Numbered from the stretch's first letter, positions 10,013-20,068 are shown. The stretch: DNA of 64,000 bases from Martensiomyces pterosporus (GCA_025201845.1 MU604004.1:1-64000); one strand, 5' to 3'. Translations and numbers: made by a program. Notes: generated by a model from the sequence alone, not told the origin.

Positions 10013-10487
10013 AGGCGGCTCCTGAAAATTCCTAGTAGTATATAGTCTAATGCTTGGCATATTATATTCTCTCTGCTCTTCTCACGTTTGTACATCCCTT
10101 CTTTCTGTTTAATATCACGTTATCGCTTTACAGCTTTACACCTGTTTACATACAGCATGCAGCACAGAGCTGGGGTGAAGTCGGTTTGTTTGGCGCTGAG
10201 CTGGGCTCTGCCTGGCAAACGGGCGAGAGCCGAGCCAAGTCCGTAGCCCACCGGATATAAGCGCCCAGAGGCAAAAATTGTCCGCTGCAATCACCCCCAT
10301 CTCCCACAGTAATTTCCGCCCAGCCAGAGCAAGGAGAGCACCCAGCTCCGTGCGCGGCCACCAAAACGCTGCCTGCTCTTAAATCTCGCTCCGGGACTGC
10401 TAATTTTCGCACACCCACTTTCTGTCTCTCCCTCCTCTCCCTTAAAACCAATTCCAGCACTCTCTTGTTCCTGATCGGCAACTGGGA
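10013..10487. other. Intergenic region with probable MPC1 promoter
   Basis: A GATATAA box at 10254-10260 and C/T-rich sequence up to the ATG at 10488 look like the promoter and leader of the next gene. Nothing else is seen. Confidence 0.5.
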
Positions 10488-10871
10488 ATGGCGTCGTGGG
10501 CATCGAATTTCGCGCAAAAGCTGGGCTCCAAGGAGTTCCGCTCATACCTCATGTCGACTCACTTCTGGGGGCCTGTCGCCAACTGGGGCATTCCCCTGAG
10601 CGCCATTGCCGACTTTAGCTCGTCGCCAGAGAAGATTTCGGGCAAAATGACCACGGCTCTCACTATGTACAGCCTGCTGTTCATGAGGTTCGCGTGGATG
10701 GTCAGCCCCCGCAACTACCTCCTCTTTGCCTGCCATGTCACCAATGAGGCCGCGCAGCTGGTCCAGCTCTACCGGTATGTCGACTACAATGGCGGTTTGA
10801 CGAAGGTTTTGAAGGACAACGCGGCCAACTTTAAGGCGTCTTCCAACGCGAGCAAGCCGTCGTCTCAGTAG
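10488..10871 (+). CDS. MPC1: Mitochondrial pyruvate carrier subunit 1 (127 aa)
   Basis: A small inner-membrane protein that forms, with an MPC2/MPC3 partner, the carrier importing pyruvate into the mitochondrial matrix. The sequence shows the MPC1 pattern: an amphipathic N-terminus, [20 protein letters not shown] near residues 24-43, then [20 protein letters not shown] and [20 protein letters not shown]. Two or three membrane segments are predicted. Length is close to the yeast (130 aa) and human (109 aa) proteins. The C-terminal 15 residues are Ser/Lys/Asn-rich. No partner subunit gene lies in this window. Confidence 0.95.
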   Translation: MASWASNFAQKLGSKEFRSYLMSTHFWGPVANWGIPLSAIADFSSSPEKISGKMTTALTMYSLLFMRFAWMVSPRNYLLFACHVTNEAAQLVQLYRYVDYNGGLTKVLKDNAANFKASSNASKPSSQ

Positions 10872-11754
10872 ATTGAAAACCGGCTGCCTTGTAGAGCCTG
10901 CTTATTGCCTCCGTTCTCTGTTCGTTGTGTTTCACTCAATACCATATACGAATATCCTACAGCAGCACCTGGTGCGGCAGGGCCAAAGGACACGCCGAGG
11001 GACGGGCTTCGTCCTGTGAGCCGTGTGCCACCTCTGGATCTTGTTTTGTTTGTGAATCATCTGCGGTGTGTCTGGGATTCAGGCTGCATAAATTTGATCA
11101 CGCCATCGCGTAATATCCTCCTTTGTCAGCCAGAATCTGCCAGCCTCACAGCCGCAGCCCCACACGACATCGTGGGCATACGTCAAGCCGACTGGTGCTG
11201 GCGCTGCAGTGTGCGTTTCCACGTCGCATCGGGCTTTATTTTTAGATGCAACTTGTGTATTTTTGGACAGCAGCGTGGCATAGCTGCCAGGGGATCTGCG
11301 CTGATGGAACAGGCAGCTATCGAACGCACTGGCAAGCCCACACATATGATGATGTGGTGGTGATGTGCCGGCCACATATGGCTTGGTGTAAGGATGGTCC
11401 CGTCTGCTGGCATGGCTGCAAACTGGGTGAACCAGGGGCGGAGCGCGGAAAATCCCAACACTTGGACGCACCTTTTGCTGCCTGTTGCTTGTGGTTTAGC
11501 TTAAAACCTGCTCATGCACATGTTTAAAAATAGGCATTGCCAAGTGCATCCAGCCTTTACAGACTTGTCGCGGCGTTCTGCGCCCTTTTTCAAACTTCTT
11601 GATGAATTCCTGGTGCCCAACCTTCCATTTTCCCTGGCTAAACAAAAGCTTATATTTATAACGCACCCGCACACAGTCGTCTTCCGTTTTATCCACAGCC
11701 GACTATTGTTCCCTGCCCCATTTTCTAATAATAACATCAATAATAGCGCCAAAC
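10872..11754. other. Intergenic region, promoter of the SH3b-CHAP gene
   Basis: About 880 bases. TATATTTATAAC at 11651-11662 is a good TATA box some 95 bases before the ATG at 11755. No convincing gene in the remainder on either strand. Confidence 0.5.
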
Positions 11755-12561
11755 ATGAGGTCTCTCTTCACCCTCACCGTCGCTTCCCTTTCGGCCATCG
11801 CCTCCGTCGCCGCCTACCCCCTGACCAACGACACCACCTATGTCAACTGCCGCTCCGAGCCCACGACTGCCGGCACCGTTGTGAAGCAGTACCACGCAGG
11901 CGACGACATCCAAATCAAGTGCCAGGTGTCGGGCCAGCGCGTGTTCGACTACGCCATCTGGGACAAGACCCAGGACGACTGCTACGTGACCAACCACTAC
12001 GTGGCCACTGGCACCACCAACTACGTGACCCGCAACTGCCTGTACAACGGCCCGTTCCCTGGCCCTGTCGTCGACGACTACAGGTACAAGGACCAGTGTG
12101 ACCAGGTGGATCCCTGGAACTTCTACATCTGCCAGTGCGTCTCCTTTGTGGCCCAGAGAATCAACGAGCGCCAGGGCATTTACTTCACCAACAGGTACAA
12201 GGGCTTTGAGTGGGGCAATGCGAACACGTGGCCAGCTGCTGCCAGAAACTCGCCGAACGTGACGATTGACACAACGCCGAAGAAGGGCTGCATCGCGCAG
12301 CACAGCAGGAGCAAGCTGGGACATGTTGCCTGGGTCCATTCAGTGAACCACAAGAACAGGTCCATTGTCATCGAGCAGTACAACGTCGTCCCGCACAAGT
12401 ACAGCACCGTGACCGCCCCCTGGACCGCATTTGACTACTTCATTCACCTTGACCCCAACGATTCTGCTCGCCACGAGCATAAGCGCGACGAGGATGACCA
12501 GGACGGGGAGGACGATGACAACGCTAATGATGAGGACGCCCTTGACGACATCGACAACTAA
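11755..12561 (+). CDS. Secreted SH3b-CHAP hydrolase with acidic C-terminal tail (268 aa)
   Basis: Signal peptide to about residue 20 (MRSLFTLTVASLSAIASVAA), then a bacterial-type SH3b domain (about 25-95; VNCRSEPTTAGTVVK and Cys32, Cys56, Cys76, Cys95), a short linker, and a CHAP domain (about 112-232). The likely catalytic residues are Cys128 in CQCVSFVAQRIN, His190 in LGHVAWVHS and Glu207/Asn210 in IEQYN. CHAP enzymes are amidases or endopeptidases acting on peptidoglycan, and SH3b binds wall peptides, so a secreted anti-bacterial wall hydrolase is the natural reading; no substrate is proven. After the CHAP domain a Lys-Arg pair (a possible Kex2 site, near 241-242) is followed by about 26 almost entirely acidic residues, which could be a removable propeptide-like tail. 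It is a paralogue of the partial gene at the left edge. Confidence 0.9.
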   Translation: MRSLFTLTVASLSAIASVAAYPLTNDTTYVNCRSEPTTAGTVVKQYHAGDDIQIKCQVSGQRVFDYAIWDKTQDDCYVTNHYVATGTTNYVTRNCLYNGPFPGPVVDDYRYKDQCDQVDPWNFYICQCVSFVAQRINERQGIYFTNRYKGFEWGNANTWPAAARNSPNVTIDTTPKKGCIAQHSRSKLGHVAWVHSVNHKNRSIVIEQYNVVPHKYSTVTAPWTAFDYFIHLDPNDSARHEHKRDEDDQDGEDDDNANDEDALDDIDN

Positions 12562-13136
12562 GCGCCTTTCCGAGAGATACGCACAGTATGTGCAGCTCCT
12601 TCTATGCACACCCAAATAAATGCGTGTTGCGCTCCTAGGGATGTCAGCTTTTACGCCGGCATGTGTCGGAATTATATTTTTCGTCGACGCTGTGCTCACA
12701 TGTGAACACCACGGAGCCCCATGTGTCCAAAAAGAAAATAAAGCGATTGTGTCAACAGAGCCTCTGCCGCTCTCAGCTATATACATACTATGGCATCTAT
12801 TGCATTCTGTTGTGAACCACTAGATTGAGCCATGTGGACATGCAAATGCAGCCAGGACACGGACAATGAGCGTGAGAAGTGGGGGGGGCGTTTTAAAACG
12901 CCGCCCCTGCACGATAAGGCAGCATCTGAAGACAAGTGCTGTCAGACGCCTCCTATTGCTGCTACACGTTGCATTCTATATAGAAAGAGCTAGCGAAACC
13001 ACTAGCAGCAAGATGGGTGATGGCCTGAAAACTCTGGAGATATATAAAGGAAATGGAGCTCACAGAAACGGTCCTATTCTTCAGACCCCAACACTACACT
13101 CGCAAACCTCCTTCTCTGAAGTCAACATTTTTAGCA
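12562..13136. other. Intergenic region with TATA box
   Basis: Contains TATATAAA at 13041-13048, about 90 bases before the ATG at 13137. The rest is unremarkable, and the G-run near 12880 is the only low-complexity stretch. Confidence 0.5.
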
Positions 13137-13955
13137 ATGAAGCTCGTCATCGTCCATTCTCTCTTCGTCGCCAGCCTGGCTCTGACCTTCGCTGCCCCTC
13201 CCGGGTCTACCGAGGGGCCATCCCCATCGGGCGAATTGACCGCCAGAGCACTAGATACAAGCATCCCCGACAGCGTTCTGTTCTCCCAGCCCTGCCTGTT
13301 CAATCTGGCAAAGTCCACAGACATCAAGTCGAAGAACTACCTCGACAACTGCAAGACCAGAGGAGTGTGGAACAGCGGGTACTACATCAACACCGACAAC
13401 GGCGACGTCTCCCTGGGCGACATCTCCAAGGCATCCACCAGCTTCACCGACAATGGGTCGGGCAGCGCCTGGACAGCAGCCGGCAACAACCGCCCCAACT
13501 GCGACCACATCCTCGAGGCCGACGAGGTCAAGACGTTCTTTGACTCCCTGGCCACAGACACCATCATCTCCAAGTACTGCTGGAGAGGAACTCCCGTTGC
13601 AGGAACAGCTGGCTACAACGACTTCAGAAGCTCTGCGCTGACGTCGTACTATGTGATCAGTACGCTGAACGCCAAGAACAACTTCCTGACGATTAGCCAG
13701 CCGATTAACATTGACAAGAACAAGTTCATTTCGGGAGTCACCATACATACGGCCTACCAGCGCGCGAATGCTGTCTATCAGTACTTGACCACAGCCAAGC
13801 CCCACTTTGATGGCACTTCTGCCGGAATCCAGAACGTGCTGAGCCAGTTCTTGAGCTCTGTCGATGGCATCGATGCGTTTGGGTCGACTACAGAGACCGC
13901 GTTCGGCAATGCAATTGCCAATGCAAAGAGCCGCTACGACAATAAGGGCAACTGA
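13137..13955 (+). CDS. Secreted protein of unknown function (272 aa)
   Basis: The ATG at 13137 gives a signal peptide (MKLVIVHSLFVASLALTFAA) and sits about 90 bases after a TATATAAA box. The upstream in-frame ATG at 13053 would start only five bases after that box, so it is unlikely to be used. The mature protein has four Cys (in SQPCLFN, DNCKTRG, NCDHIL and KYCWRG), enough for two disulfides, and a propeptide-like segment before residue 40 (ELTARALD). The C-terminal third (about 205-265) is helical. I do not recognise the family. Its neighbour upstream is the SH3b-CHAP gene, which is also secreted and has a similarly placed TATA box. Confidence 0.8.
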   Translation: MKLVIVHSLFVASLALTFAAPPGSTEGPSPSGELTARALDTSIPDSVLFSQPCLFNLAKSTDIKSKNYLDNCKTRGVWNSGYYINTDNGDVSLGDISKASTSFTDNGSGSAWTAAGNNRPNCDHILEADEVKTFFDSLATDTIISKYCWRGTPVAGTAGYNDFRSSALTSYYVISTLNAKNNFLTISQPINIDKNKFISGVTIHTAYQRANAVYQYLTTAKPHFDGTSAGIQNVLSQFLSSVDGIDAFGSTTETAFGNAIANAKSRYDNKGN

Positions 13956-14497
13956 CCAGGGCAGCCATCAGAATTTTCAAATACGTCTTCATTCGAATAT
14001 ACATGTGTGCTACATGAGAGAGGCTGAATAGAGAGCGAATGCCATAGACAATAGTCGCCTGTAGCATCCACGTTGATCACCTGTGCCCACCTGCCTGTCA
14101 CTCACACAGGCGCGGTCCCTCTTGTCTCTCATTTCAACGCTTGTGGATATGCATACACGGGCTTTTCCTTGCCTGTTTGCATCCAAAAACGCACTTCACG
14201 CCCATTTTAGGTCATAATGGCAACAGTGCATGTGCCTTCATCCTTGGCAGCCCCATTGCTGCTGATGCTGCCCTCTCGTTCCTGGCGATTGTTCCAAAAA
14301 TTGAATTGTGGCAAACGGCACATCAGCGCTCTGCAGCAACGGGGACGATGGCTGGGGGTTTGTCTATAAACAAGTGAAGGGCGGGAAGAAAGCAGTACCG
14401 TGGCCTGCTCTTTTCTCTTTCTCCTCACTTCTTGGCCTTTTTTGCTTCTAGTACCCCCAGCTCGGCTGCTGCACCTCACACTTGCATATCTGGATAC
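13956..14497. other. Intergenic region with permease promoter
   Basis: CTATAAAC at 14364-14371 is a TATA-like box about 130 bases before the chosen permease ATG. The sequence TTTTTTGCTTCTAG just before 14451 resembles a 3' splice site, but I cannot identify a matching donor. Confidence 0.4.
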
Positions 14498-16093
14498 ATG
14501 TCAACAGCAGATGATATACCGCTACGCATACAAGGCATACGACGCAGCAGCTCGAACGAGCTGCCGACGCCCAGAAGCTCGTTCGACGTAGACTCCGTGT
14601 TCAGCGGCCAAGGGATAGGCGGCCCCAATGGGTGCCAGAAGCTGGAAAGAAAGCTCGGTCTGTGGAGCGGGATGGCCATAGTGGTTGGGTCCATCATCGG
14701 GTCAGGGATCTTCTCCACGCCGTCGCTTATTCTCCACGAAGTCGGGTCTGTCGGCATGAGTCTGATGGTGTGGTGCATTGGCGGCATAGTCAGCGCGTGC
14801 GGGTGCATCGCATACATGGAGCTTGGCACGATGCTGCCTCGCAGTGGCGGTGAGAAGGAGTACTTGGATGTGTCGTTCCAGCGGCCCAAGGCCCTGATGC
14901 CCTTCATCTTCTGCATGACCTCGATTTTTATCGGCGGGCCCAGCTCCAGTGCTGCCGACGCCGTCGTCACAGGAACGTACTTTTTATACGCAGCTGGTGA
15001 CACAGCTTCAACGGGGGATGGAAAGACAGGGGCGCATACGGAGTGGGCGCAGAGGGCAATTGCCGTCGCCGTGGTCGTGTTCTGCACGCTGGCCCACGGG
15101 TGTTTCGTCAAATCAGCAATACGCCTGCAGTCGGCGCTGACCGTGCTCAAGGTTTTGATGCTGCTGCTTATTGTTCTGGTGGGCTTTGTGGGAATCGCCG
15201 GCAGGCTGCATGGAAGCAAGCCCCACAGCTTCACAAACGCCTTCCAGGGGACGTCCACCAACCCCAACTCATACTCATCTGCACTATTCAAGGTGTTCTT
15301 TGCATACGCTGGGTACAACAGCTTGAACTACTCCATCGACGAGCTCAAAAACCCGATCCACAACTTGCCGCGTGCCGCTCTGGGCGGCCTGTTCGTCACC
15401 AGTGCTCTGTACATTTTGTCCAATGTTGCATACTTCTCGGTGCTGACTCCAGAGGCGATCGGAGGGTCGAGTACTGCCGTGGCGGGCGTGTTCTTTACTG
15501 CTGCATTTAATGAAACGTGGGGGCAGCGCATCGTGCCTGTGTTTATTGGGCTGTCGTCGTTTGGCACAGTGATGTGCGGCACATTCTCCTCGTCGCGCGT
15601 GATCTTTGAGGCTGCACGCGAAGGCTACCTGCCGTTTGGCAGCTACATTGGCGAAATAAGCAGATACCAGTCGCCCCTCTATGCGCTGTGGCTCAACTGC
15701 CTGATGACCGTGGTGTTCATCGTGGCACCGCCGCCTGGAGGCGCGTACAACTTCCTGATTGACATTGGCGGGTACCCGTCATGGGTCTTTTACGGCCTCT
15801 CGGTGGTTGGCCTGCTGCTTATGCGCAGGACACACCGAGAGCTTGCCAGGCCGTTCAAGTCCTGGCATGTTGCAAATGCCGTTACCATTGGAACGGCTGT
15901 ATACATGTGCATTGTGCCATTCATCAAGCCCAAGTCGGACGACAGCTCGATTCCGTACTGGGCTGCCCCGCTCTCGGGCATCATATCCATTCTGATGTCC
16001 TGCGTGCTGTGGTACCTCCAGATAGTCCAGCGCAGGGGGCTGGAGACGTCGCATTATGCCAAGTACGGCTATCCGCGCGAGCAGTTCGTCTAG
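14498..16093 (+). CDS. Amino-acid permease, LAT/Mup1-like (APC superfamily, 531 aa)
   Basis: A 12-helix APC-type transporter. Helix 1 has the signature VVGSIIGSGIFSTPSLIL, and helix 2 to loop has GMSLMVWCIGGIVSACGC then AYMELGTMLPRSGGEKEYL. Helices 6-8 contain FFAYAGYNSLNYSIDELKNP, typical of L-type transporters and the fungal methionine permeases Mup1/Mup3. The cytoplasmic N-terminus (residues 1-65) is Ser/Arg-rich, a usual place for endocytic control. The start at 14498 (MSTADD) is preferred over 14432 because the upstream residues look like leader and the TATA-like box is at 14364-14371. The substrate could be methionine, cysteine or other neutral amino acids; the sequence alone does not decide. 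No associated regulator gene is adjacent. Confidence 0.88.
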   Translation: MSTADDIPLRIQGIRRSSSNELPTPRSSFDVDSVFSGQGIGGPNGCQKLERKLGLWSGMAIVVGSIIGSGIFSTPSLILHEVGSVGMSLMVWCIGGIVSACGCIAYMELGTMLPRSGGEKEYLDVSFQRPKALMPFIFCMTSIFIGGPSSSAADAVVTGTYFLYAAGDTASTGDGKTGAHTEWAQRAIAVAVVVFCTLAHGCFVKSAIRLQSALTVLKVLMLLLIVLVGFVGIAGRLHGSKPHSFTNAFQGTSTNPNSYSSALFKVFFAYAGYNSLNYSIDELKNPIHNLPRAALGGLFVTSALYILSNVAYFSVLTPEAIGGSSTAVAGVFFTAAFNETWGQRIVPVFIGLSSFGTVMCGTFSSSRVIFEAAREGYLPFGSYIGEISRYQSPLYALWLNCLMTVVFIVAPPPGGAYNFLIDIGGYPSWVFYGLSVVGLLLMRRTHRELARPFKSWHVANAVTIGTAVYMCIVPFIKPKSDDSSIPYWAAPLSGIISILMSCVLWYLQIVQRRGLETSHYAKYGYPREQFV

Positions 16094-16456
16094 GAGCGAA
16101 ATGGCGTCCTTCCACGTGTACAAACAAGCAGCGGCTCGGCGCGCGACTCAATGCATGCTAGCGAGCTGACCAAGGAATGGGTGACCGAATTTCTCTGAAT
16201 AAAATTTTTTTTTAAGCGGACGCAGAAAAAAAAATAATAGTAAAAGAATTAAAGCACGCTTGTTGCTCCACAAGTTCTAGGCTGTCTGCTGAATCGCACT
16301 CTCCAGCACCCTTCTCTCTCTCTACACTCACATTCGCCACTCTCTCTCTATTTGGCTCCTGTCAGCAGCCTCGTCCTTCCTCATTCTAAATACAGAAGCA
16401 AGCCAAGAAGAGGGCGCCCAGTGGAACCAGCTCTATCACTTTGTTTTTTTTCTAGG
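16094..16456. other. Intergenic region and RPA135 leader
   Basis: A/T-rich around 16200-16250, then a CT-rich stretch (16300-16350) typical of a strong fungal promoter or initiator region. TTTGTTTTTTTTCTAG ends two bases before the ATG at 16457 and would work as a 3' splice site of a leader intron; no donor is established. Confidence 0.4.
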
Positions 16457-19400
16457 ATGGCGCCGTCTGGGTTCAACACGCTAGAGCGCCAGGCAAAGGC
16501 CATCAACCCCGGACAGACCCATGAGTATCCCCAGCTGCAGAAGCTCACAGCTCCACACATCGACTCGTTCAACACGATCTGGGAGCGCGCCGGACCCAAG
16601 ACGCCGTCCCTGATCGATGTGGCCACGAGCCTTTTGGAGAAGCAGACGGTGTTTGATGGCAAGGGCGACTACGAGAGCAAGTACGGAAACAGGATCACTT
16701 ACTGGATCGACAACGTGCGGCTTGACCACCCGTCGCTGACGTCGCGAGAGACCAAGTCGTCGAACCGCCTGGTGTACCCCACAGAGTGCAGGCAGCGCGG
16801 GATCTCGTACCGCGGCCGTCTCTCGGGTGTTCTGCATTACCAGGTCAACGACAACCCCGAGATTACGGAGGAGCGCAACTTTGGTCTCCTGCCCGTGATG
16901 GTGCGCTCGAACCGCTGCAACCTGCAGAACATGGGGCCGGCTGACCTTATCCGCCACCATGAGGAGCCCGAGGAGATGGGCGGGTACTTTATTGTCAACG
17001 GTAACGAGAAGGTCGTCCGCCTGCTCATTGCCCCGCGTAGGAACCATGTGATGGCGATCCAGAGGCCGTCGTACGGAAACCGTGGGCCTGGGTTCACCCC
17101 GTACGCCACGCAGATCAGATGCGTGCGCCGCGACCAGACATCGCAGACCCTCACGATGCACTATCTGACCACGGGTAACTTGCTTCTGAGGTTCTCGATT
17201 CGCAAGCAGGAGTACCTGGTGCCTGTCTCGCTCATTATGCGCGCTCTTGTGGGTGCAAGCGACAAGGAGATCTTTGAGGCCATCGTTGGCGGCGACGCGG
17301 AGAACATCTTTGTGCGCGACCGTGTTGAGCTTCTGCTGCGCTCGAGCAAGGACATTAGCGTGTACACGCGCGACCAGGCCCTGGCGTATTTGGGCGACAA
17401 GTTCCGTGTGGTCATGTATGCCCCCGACGACATGTCCAATATTGAGATTGGCCGCTTGCTGCTCAACAAGATGGTCATGGTTCACCTTGACGACCACCGC
17501 GACAAATTCAACATGCTGGCGCACATGGTCCGCAAGCTCTACGCCCTGGTCAGCGGCGAGTGCCAGGAGGACAACCCCGATACCCAGCAGCTGCAGGAGG
17601 TCTACATGCCCGGCCACCTGTACCTGGCGATCGTCAAGGAGAAGATCGAGGACTACCTCTTGGGCATTCGCATGGAGCTCAGCAAGGACATCCGCAACAG
17701 CAAGGTTGACCTTTTCAACAACAGGTATCTGAGCCGCGTGTTTGGTCGTGTGACGGCCGACATTGGCCAGAAGGCGCAGTACTTCCTCGCGACGGGCAAC
17801 TTGGTCAGCAAGTCTGGACTGGACATGCAGCAGGTGTCTGGGTACACGATCATTGCCGAGAAGCTCAACTTCCTCCGCTACCTGTCGCACTTCCGCTGCA
17901 TCCACCGTGGTGCGTTCTTTGCCGAGCTCAAGACCACTGGTGTGCGCAAGCTTCTGCCCGAGGGCTGGGGGTTCCTGTGCCCCGTGCATACACCCGATGG
18001 CTCGCCCTGCGGTCTGCTCAACCATCTGGCGCACAAGTGCGAGCTCACCACGGTCGTCGAGGAGACCGATGACGTCGAGAAGGTGCTTATGCGCCTGGGC
18101 GTTGCCCCCGGTCTGCCCCGCCCCTCGCAGAAGGACCCGCACCTCATCACTGTGCAGCTCGATGGGCGCATCGTTGGCTACTGTAGCCACCGCGTGGCTG
18201 CCAAGATCACCGAGACCCTGCGCGTTCTCAAGCTGCAGGCACACAAGGCGCACTTGGAGAGGCAGAGCAGCCACAGCAGGAAGTCCGGCGGCGCATCGCC
18301 GCTGAACATCCCCTACAACATGGAGATTGGCTATGTGCCTAGCTCGCACGGCGGTCAGCTCCCTGGCCTGTTCCTGTTCACCACCCCGGCGCGGCTCATC
18401 CGCCCAGTCACGCACTTGGCCACCAAGCAGGAGGACCATGTGGGCAGCTTTGAGCAGGTGTACATGGAGATTGCGTGCCTGGACGAGGACATTCGCCCCG
18501 GAGTCACCACGCACCAGGAGGTCCTGCCCACCAACATTCTCTCGGCCGTGGCCAACTTCACGCCGTTCTGCGACTTCAACCAGTCGCCGCGCAACATGTA
18601 CCAGTGCCAGATGGGTAAGCAGACCATGGGTACCCCGATGCAGTCGTTCCCCTACCGCACGGACAACAAGCTCTACCGCCTGCAGACTGGCCAGACCCCG
18701 ATTTGCCGCCCGCGCATCTACAACGACTATGGCGTCGATGGATACCCCAACGGAGCCAACGCCGTGGTGGCGGTCATCTCCTACACGGGATACGACATGG
18801 AGGACGCCATGATCCTGAACAAGAGCGCCTACGAGCGCGGATTCGGATACGGGTCGATCTACAAGACCGAGTATATCGATCTGGGCAAGTTCCGCAAGTC
18901 CGGCGACCCCATCACCACGCACTTTGGCGTGGGGCCTGATAGCATGTACGATGAGTCCATCATTGAGCGCATCGACGTCGACGGTCTGCCGTTCCCTGGC
19001 GTGCGTGTGGAGGACGGAGACCCCCTCTATGCCGTCATTGACGACGTGAGAGGCCGCACGAAGATCCAAAAGTATAAGGGCGAGGCCGGGTATGTGGAGA
19101 CTGTGCGTCTGCTGTCGTCGAGCCTGGAGGACGAGCTGCAGTGCGTGGCCATTACTTTCCGGATCCCGCGCTCGCCTATCATCGGCGACAAGTTCTCGTC
19201 GAGACATGGGCAGAAGGGCGTGTGCTCGCAAAAGTTCCCTGCCGTGGACATGCCATTCACCGAGAGCGGCATGCAGCCCGACGTCATCATCAACCCGCAT
19301 GCGTTCCCGTCGCGCATGACCATTGGTATGTTTGTGGAGTCGATTGCGGCCAAAGCAGGTGCCCTGCATGGAGTGTGCCAGGACGCCACGCCGTTCCAGT

Positions 19401-20068
19401 TCGATGAGACCAACACGGCCGCTGACTACTTTGGCGAGCAGCTCCGCAAGGCCGGATTCAACTACCACGGCAACGAGCCGATGTACTCGGGTGTCACGGG
19501 CCAGGAGATGCGCGCGGACATCTACATCGGCATTGTGTACTACCAGCGTCTGCGCCACATGGTTAGCGACAAGTACCAGGTGCGTACCACGGGACCCATC
19601 AATTCGCTGACGCAGCAGCCCATCAAGGGAAGAAAGCGCGGCGGTGGCATTCGTCTGGGCGAGATGGAGAGAGACGCCCTGATTGCGCATGGTGCGGCGT
19701 ACTTCCTGCAGGACCGTCTGATGAATTGCTCGGATTACTCGCTGGCCTACGTGTGCAAGTGCTGCGGATCCGTGCTAGCGCCCATTGCGGTCCCGGCTAC
19801 CTCGCACTTGGTCGACTTGAGTCAGCCTGGATCGGTGGAGGCTAAAAAGAAGAGTCTGCTGTCGGGTCTTAGTGCCAATGAGGCTCGGGCGGTCATGGCC
19901 GCGGCCAGTGCGGGTGGGTCGAGGATGGGCAAGGGGCCCCTTGACCTCGTTTGCAGACTGTGCCAGAATGCGGATGGCATTACGATGGTTGCGCTGCCAT
20001 ATGTGTTCAGATACTTGGCGACGGAGCTGATGTCGATGAACATGAAGGTCAAGCTCGACGTGAAATAA
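16457..20068 (+). CDS. RPA135: DNA-directed RNA polymerase I subunit RPA2/RPA135 (1203 aa)
   Basis: Second-largest subunit of RNA polymerase I, which transcribes the large rRNA precursor in the nucleolus. The N-terminal segment (FNTLERQAKAINPG, PHIDSFNTIWE) and NFGLLPVMVRSNRCNLQNM mark it as the Pol I type, not the Pol II or III paralogue. Universal blocks are intact: GGYFIVNGNEKVVRLLIAPR, the catalytic-site loop GYDMEDAMILNKSAYERG (about 778) and GDKFSSRHGQKGVCS (about 911). The C-terminal zinc ribbon has CKCC (about 1100) and CRLC (about 1165), separated by a spacer of about 60 residues. The start at 16457 matches the yeast N-terminus; the 35 in-frame residues before it look like leader. 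Codon use is strongly biased, as expected of a highly expressed gene. Confidence 0.96.
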   Translation: MAPSGFNTLERQAKAINPGQTHEYPQLQKLTAPHIDSFNTIWERAGPKTPSLIDVATSLLEKQTVFDGKGDYESKYGNRITYWIDNVRLDHPSLTSRETKSSNRLVYPTECRQRGISYRGRLSGVLHYQVNDNPEITEERNFGLLPVMVRSNRCNLQNMGPADLIRHHEEPEEMGGYFIVNGNEKVVRLLIAPRRNHVMAIQRPSYGNRGPGFTPYATQIRCVRRDQTSQTLTMHYLTTGNLLLRFSIRKQEYLVPVSLIMRALVGASDKEIFEAIVGGDAENIFVRDRVELLLRSSKDISVYTRDQALAYLGDKFRVVMYAPDDMSNIEIGRLLLNKMVMVHLDDHRDKFNMLAHMVRKLYALVSGECQEDNPDTQQLQEVYMPGHLYLAIVKEKIEDYLLGIRMELSKDIRNSKVDLFNNRYLSRVFGRVTADIGQKAQYFLATGNLVSKSGLDMQQVSGYTIIAEKLNFLRYLSHFRCIHRGAFFAELKTTGVRKLLPEGWGFLCPVHTPDGSPCGLLNHLAHKCELTTVVEETDDVEKVLMRLGVAPGLPRPSQKDPHLITVQLDGRIVGYCSHRVAAKITETLRVLKLQAHKAHLERQSSHSRKSGGASPLNIPYNMEIGYVPSSHGGQLPGLFLFTTPARLIRPVTHLATKQEDHVGSFEQVYMEIACLDEDIRPGVTTHQEVLPTNILSAVANFTPFCDFNQSPRNMYQCQMGKQTMGTPMQSFPYRTDNKLYRLQTGQTPICRPRIYNDYGVDGYPNGANAVVAVISYTGYDMEDAMILNKSAYERGFGYGSIYKTEYIDLGKFRKSGDPITTHFGVGPDSMYDESIIERIDVDGLPFPGVRVEDGDPLYAVIDDVRGRTKIQKYKGEAGYVETVRLLSSSLEDELQCVAITFRIPRSPIIGDKFSSRHGQKGVCSQKFPAVDMPFTESGMQPDVIINPHAFPSRMTIGMFVESIAAKAGALHGVCQDATPFQFDETNTAADYFGEQLRKAGFNYHGNEPMYSGVTGQEMRADIYIGIVYYQRLRHMVSDKYQVRTTGPINSLTQQPIKGRKRGGGIRLGEMERDALIAHGAAYFLQDRLMNCSDYSLAYVCKCCGSVLAPIAVPATSHLVDLSQPGSVEAKKKSLLSGLSANEARAVMAAASAGGSRMGKGPLDLVCRLCQNADGITMVALPYVFRYLATELMSMNMKVKLDVK

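Noticed and set aside
16481..19690. 1069-codon minus-strand frame as a gene
   Set aside because: It lies wholly antisense to RPA135, has no domain, and is explained by the codon bias of that gene.
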